The position numbers and the translations under genes were made by a program. From NCBI GenBank assembly GCA_938040985.1, contig CALHZD010000118.1, positions 1-17,464 of the forward strand: a DNA stretch of 17,464 nt, given 5' to 3'. Of this stretch, positions 15,891-17,464 are shown piece by piece. Numbering within the stretch: the stretch's first letter is position 1; every line of letters begins with the position of its first letter. Source of the DNA: an uncultured Propionivibrio sp. GTDB taxonomy: Bacteria > Pseudomonadota > Gammaproteobacteria > Burkholderiales > Rhodocyclaceae. The notes beneath the pieces are model-generated. The model was not told where the DNA came from, made no database searches, and was given only the letters and a program-made list of their open reading frames with translations.

Positions 15891-17300
15891 TTGTCTAAAC
15901 CTCTCTCCAGACCGCTTTCCCAATCCCGGATCGCACGGACGCTTCAACGTTGGCGAGAACGTTTTCCGCCACACGCCGCGCCGGATGAATTGCCCGCCTT
16001 ATCCGTTCCGGCCGAGTGCGTACAAACGCTGGCTGGCCCAAGCGCTTTCCGCGAAACCCTGCTGGCGCAGATCGCCAGCGCGCGCCGGCGCATTCTGATC
16101 ACCGCACTCTACCTGCAAGATGACGATGCCGGCCGCGAGGTTCTCGATGCCCTCTATGCGGCGCATACGGCCCACCCGCAACTCGAAATCGCCGTCTACG
16201 TCGACTGGCATCGGGCGCAGCGCGGGCTGATCGGCCAGCGAGAATCGGCAGGTAACGCGGCACGCTACCAGGCTATGGCGAAGCAATTCGGGCCGGGCGT
16301 GCCGGTTTACGGTGTGCCGGTACAGCGCCGAGAACTTCTGGGCGTCTTTCATTTCAAGGGCTTCGTCATCGACGATGCCGTGCTCTACAGCGGCGCCAGC
16401 CTCAATGACGTCTACCTTCAGCGGCATGGCCGTTACCGCCTTGACCGCTACCACCTGATTCATAGCCATGAACTGGCCGACAGTTTTGCGGCTCTGCTCA
16501 AGAAGGCATTGCGTACCAGTCCGGCCGTCTGCCCGCTCGATGGCGCCGACATCCCCAGCCGGGCGGCTTTGCGGCCGGAAATTGCCAAATTGCGCAAGGT
16601 ATTGGCGCGCGCGCAGTATGACTTTACCGCTGCGCCGCGCCAGGCAGGCGCCGTCAGCATCACGCCGCTGATCGGCCTGGGGGCGCGGGACAACGCGCTC
16701 AATCGCGCACTTTTGCAGTTGATCATGCAGGCGCGCCATGAACTGGTGCTGCTCACGCCCTATTTCAACCTGCCCGGCCCCTTGCGCCACGCCCTGCGCC
16801 GCCGGATCAAGGCGGGTTGCCGCGTCACCATTGTGCTTGGCGACAAAACAGCCAACGACTTTTACATTCCGCCGGAAGCGCCGTTCAAAACCATCGGCGC
16901 CTTGCCCTATCTCTACGAAACCAACCTGCGCCGCTTCTGCAAAACCAACCAGGGCGCCATCGACGCCGGCATTCTTGCCGTGCACATCTGGCAAGACGGC
17001 AGCAATACATTCCACCTCAAAGGCCTGCTGGCCGATGACGATTGCGCCCTGCTGACCGGGCACAACCTCAACCCGCGCGCCTGGCGGCTCGATCTGGAAA
17101 ACGGCCTGCTCATCCGCGATCCGGAAAAGCGGCTGATCGGCCAGCATCGCACCGAACTGGCGGGTTTCCTGGCCAAGACGACACGGCTGACGCATTACGA
17201 GGAAATCGAACCCATCGACGCCTATCCGCAGCCTGTACAGCGCCTGATCAGGCGGCTAGCGCATGTGAGGGCCGACCGGCTCATCAACCGGATCCTCTAG
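15891..17300 (+). CDS. pssA: CDP-diacylglycerol-serine O-phosphatidyltransferase, PLD superfamily
   Basis: PssA makes phosphatidylserine from CDP-diacylglycerol and serine, the precursor of phosphatidylethanolamine, as a peripheral membrane enzyme. The protein closely follows the E. coli type: FRETLLAQIASARRRI, VDWHRAQRG, PVYGVPVQRRELLGV, the first HKD motif (H154, K156, D161) followed by LYSGASLNDVYL, then TPYFNLPGPL, GDKTANDFYIP, GALPYLYETNLRRF, the second HKD (H375, K377, D382) and TGHNLNPRAWRLDLENG. It ends RADRLINRIL like its homologues. The first available start is TTG at 15891 (469 residues) without a clear Shine-Dalgarno sequence. The N-terminus is about 20 residues longer than in E. 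coli, so a later start such as TTG at 15990 is possible. It was first considered a cardiolipin synthase, but the motifs are those of PssA. Confidence 0.95.
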   Translation: MSKPLSRPLSQSRIARTLQRWRERFPPHAAPDELPALSVPAECVQTLAGPSAFRETLLAQIASARRRILITALYLQDDDAGREVLDALYAAHTAHPQLEIAVYVDWHRAQRGLIGQRESAGNAARYQAMAKQFGPGVPVYGVPVQRRELLGVFHFKGFVIDDAVLYSGASLNDVYLQRHGRYRLDRYHLIHSHELADSFAALLKKALRTSPAVCPLDGADIPSRAALRPEIAKLRKVLARAQYDFTAAPRQAGAVSITPLIGLGARDNALNRALLQLIMQARHELVLLTPYFNLPGPLRHALRRRIKAGCRVTIVLGDKTANDFYIPPEAPFKTIGALPYLYETNLRRFCKTNQGAIDAGILAVHIWQDGSNTFHLKGLLADDDCALLTGHNLNPRAWRLDLENGLLIRDPEKRLIGQHRTELAGFLAKTTRLTHYEEIEPIDAYPQPVQRLIRRLAHVRADRLINRIL

Positions 17301-17314
17301 GTTCCAGAGGCCGG
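17288..17314 (+). terminator. Weak terminator-like hairpin at the end of pssA
   Basis: CCTCT (17294-17298) pairs with AGAGG (17306-17310), extended by CCGG (17288-17291) with CCGG (17311-17314) across an AT bulge. The hairpin overlaps the pssA stop. There is no T run behind it, so termination is uncertain. Confidence 0.3.
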
Positions 17315-17345
17315 ACAGCGGAATTTAGGGCGCCAGACAAAATTC

Positions 17346-17464
17346 ATGTTGAACATCTCTGAAAGCCTTACGCTGTAAGGTCTTCAGGCGCTCAAAATCC
17401 TTGAACGCAAAAAATGCCCTTTTTGCGGCTCAAAACAAGTCAAGCAGAACGGCGCCTCGTCATC
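17346..17464 (+). pseudogene. Zinc-ribbon protein start, possibly a transposase, with an in-frame stop; cut by window edge
   Basis: One frame from ATG 17346 reads MLNISESLTL, then TAA (17376), then GLQALKILERKKCPFCGSKQ and VKQNGASS to the edge. CPFCGSKQVKQNG looks like the N-terminal zinc ribbon of several IS transposase families (IS1- and IS1595-like proteins begin this way). No ATG, GTG or TTG lies between the stop and the CPFCG codons, so either the gene is broken, starts at a rare codon, or is reached by frameshift at the AAAAAA run (17409-17414). The stop lies inside a CCTTAC-GCT-GTAAGG hairpin (17366-17380). Too little is present to assign a family or an element boundary. Confidence 0.4.

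Noticed and set aside
15891..17300. Cardiolipin synthase
   Set aside because: Two HKD motifs fit both families, but VDWHRAQRG, GDKTANDFYIP and NPRAWRLDLEN are specific to PssA.

Overview
The window reads as a GC-rich (about 60%) proteobacterial chromosome. The divergent yggS-proC-yggT-yggU / pilT-pilU arrangement, the PilT/PilU pair and the general codon use suggest a betaproteobacterium, probably of the Rhodocyclales type (Dechloromonas, Azoarcus or Accumulibacter-like). This placement is inference; no rRNA or other marker is present.

Layout. 125-2576 (minus strand) is a compact housekeeping operon transcribed leftward: yggS (PLP homeostasis), proC (proline synthesis), yggT (membrane protein) and a DUF167/YggU protein. 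Divergent from it, 2653-4870 encodes the type IV pilus retraction ATPases PilT and PilU, closed by an intrinsic terminator. A long non-coding stretch (4907-5635) follows. It holds a repeated decamer, several hairpins, a 12-bp inverted repeat and a possible promoter.

5636-13502 is the centrepiece: two very large, translationally coupled redox genes. The first encodes a 1672-residue pyruvate:ferredoxin-oxidoreductase-like enzyme with a third, C-terminal ferredoxin domain, a coiled-coil insert and enlarged inter-domain segments. The second encodes a 951-residue fusion of both NfnAB/SudAB-type subunits (GltD-like NfnB plus ferredoxin-NADP reductase-like NfnA) behind an unrecognised, roughly 190-residue N-terminal domain. 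Together they look like a self-contained 2-oxoacid <-> NAD(P)H electron-transfer machine that carries its own ferredoxin. A bidirectional terminator follows.

13642-14659 (minus) holds a beta-class glutathione S-transferase and a small GNAT acetyltransferase. 14660-15588 has no intact gene. It contains a hexanucleotide repeat and the eroded C-terminal half of a LysR-type regulator broken by three frameshifts. A tRNA-Gly (anticodon CCC) lies at 15589-15662 on the minus strand. pssA (phospholipase-D-type phosphatidylserine synthase, TTG start) occupies 15891-17300. The last 120 bases hold a zinc-ribbon-like coding start, possibly of a transposase, with an in-frame stop, cut by the window edge.

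The housekeeping genes are ordinary. The POR/Nfn-fusion pair with its long structured leader is the part most likely to be under-described.
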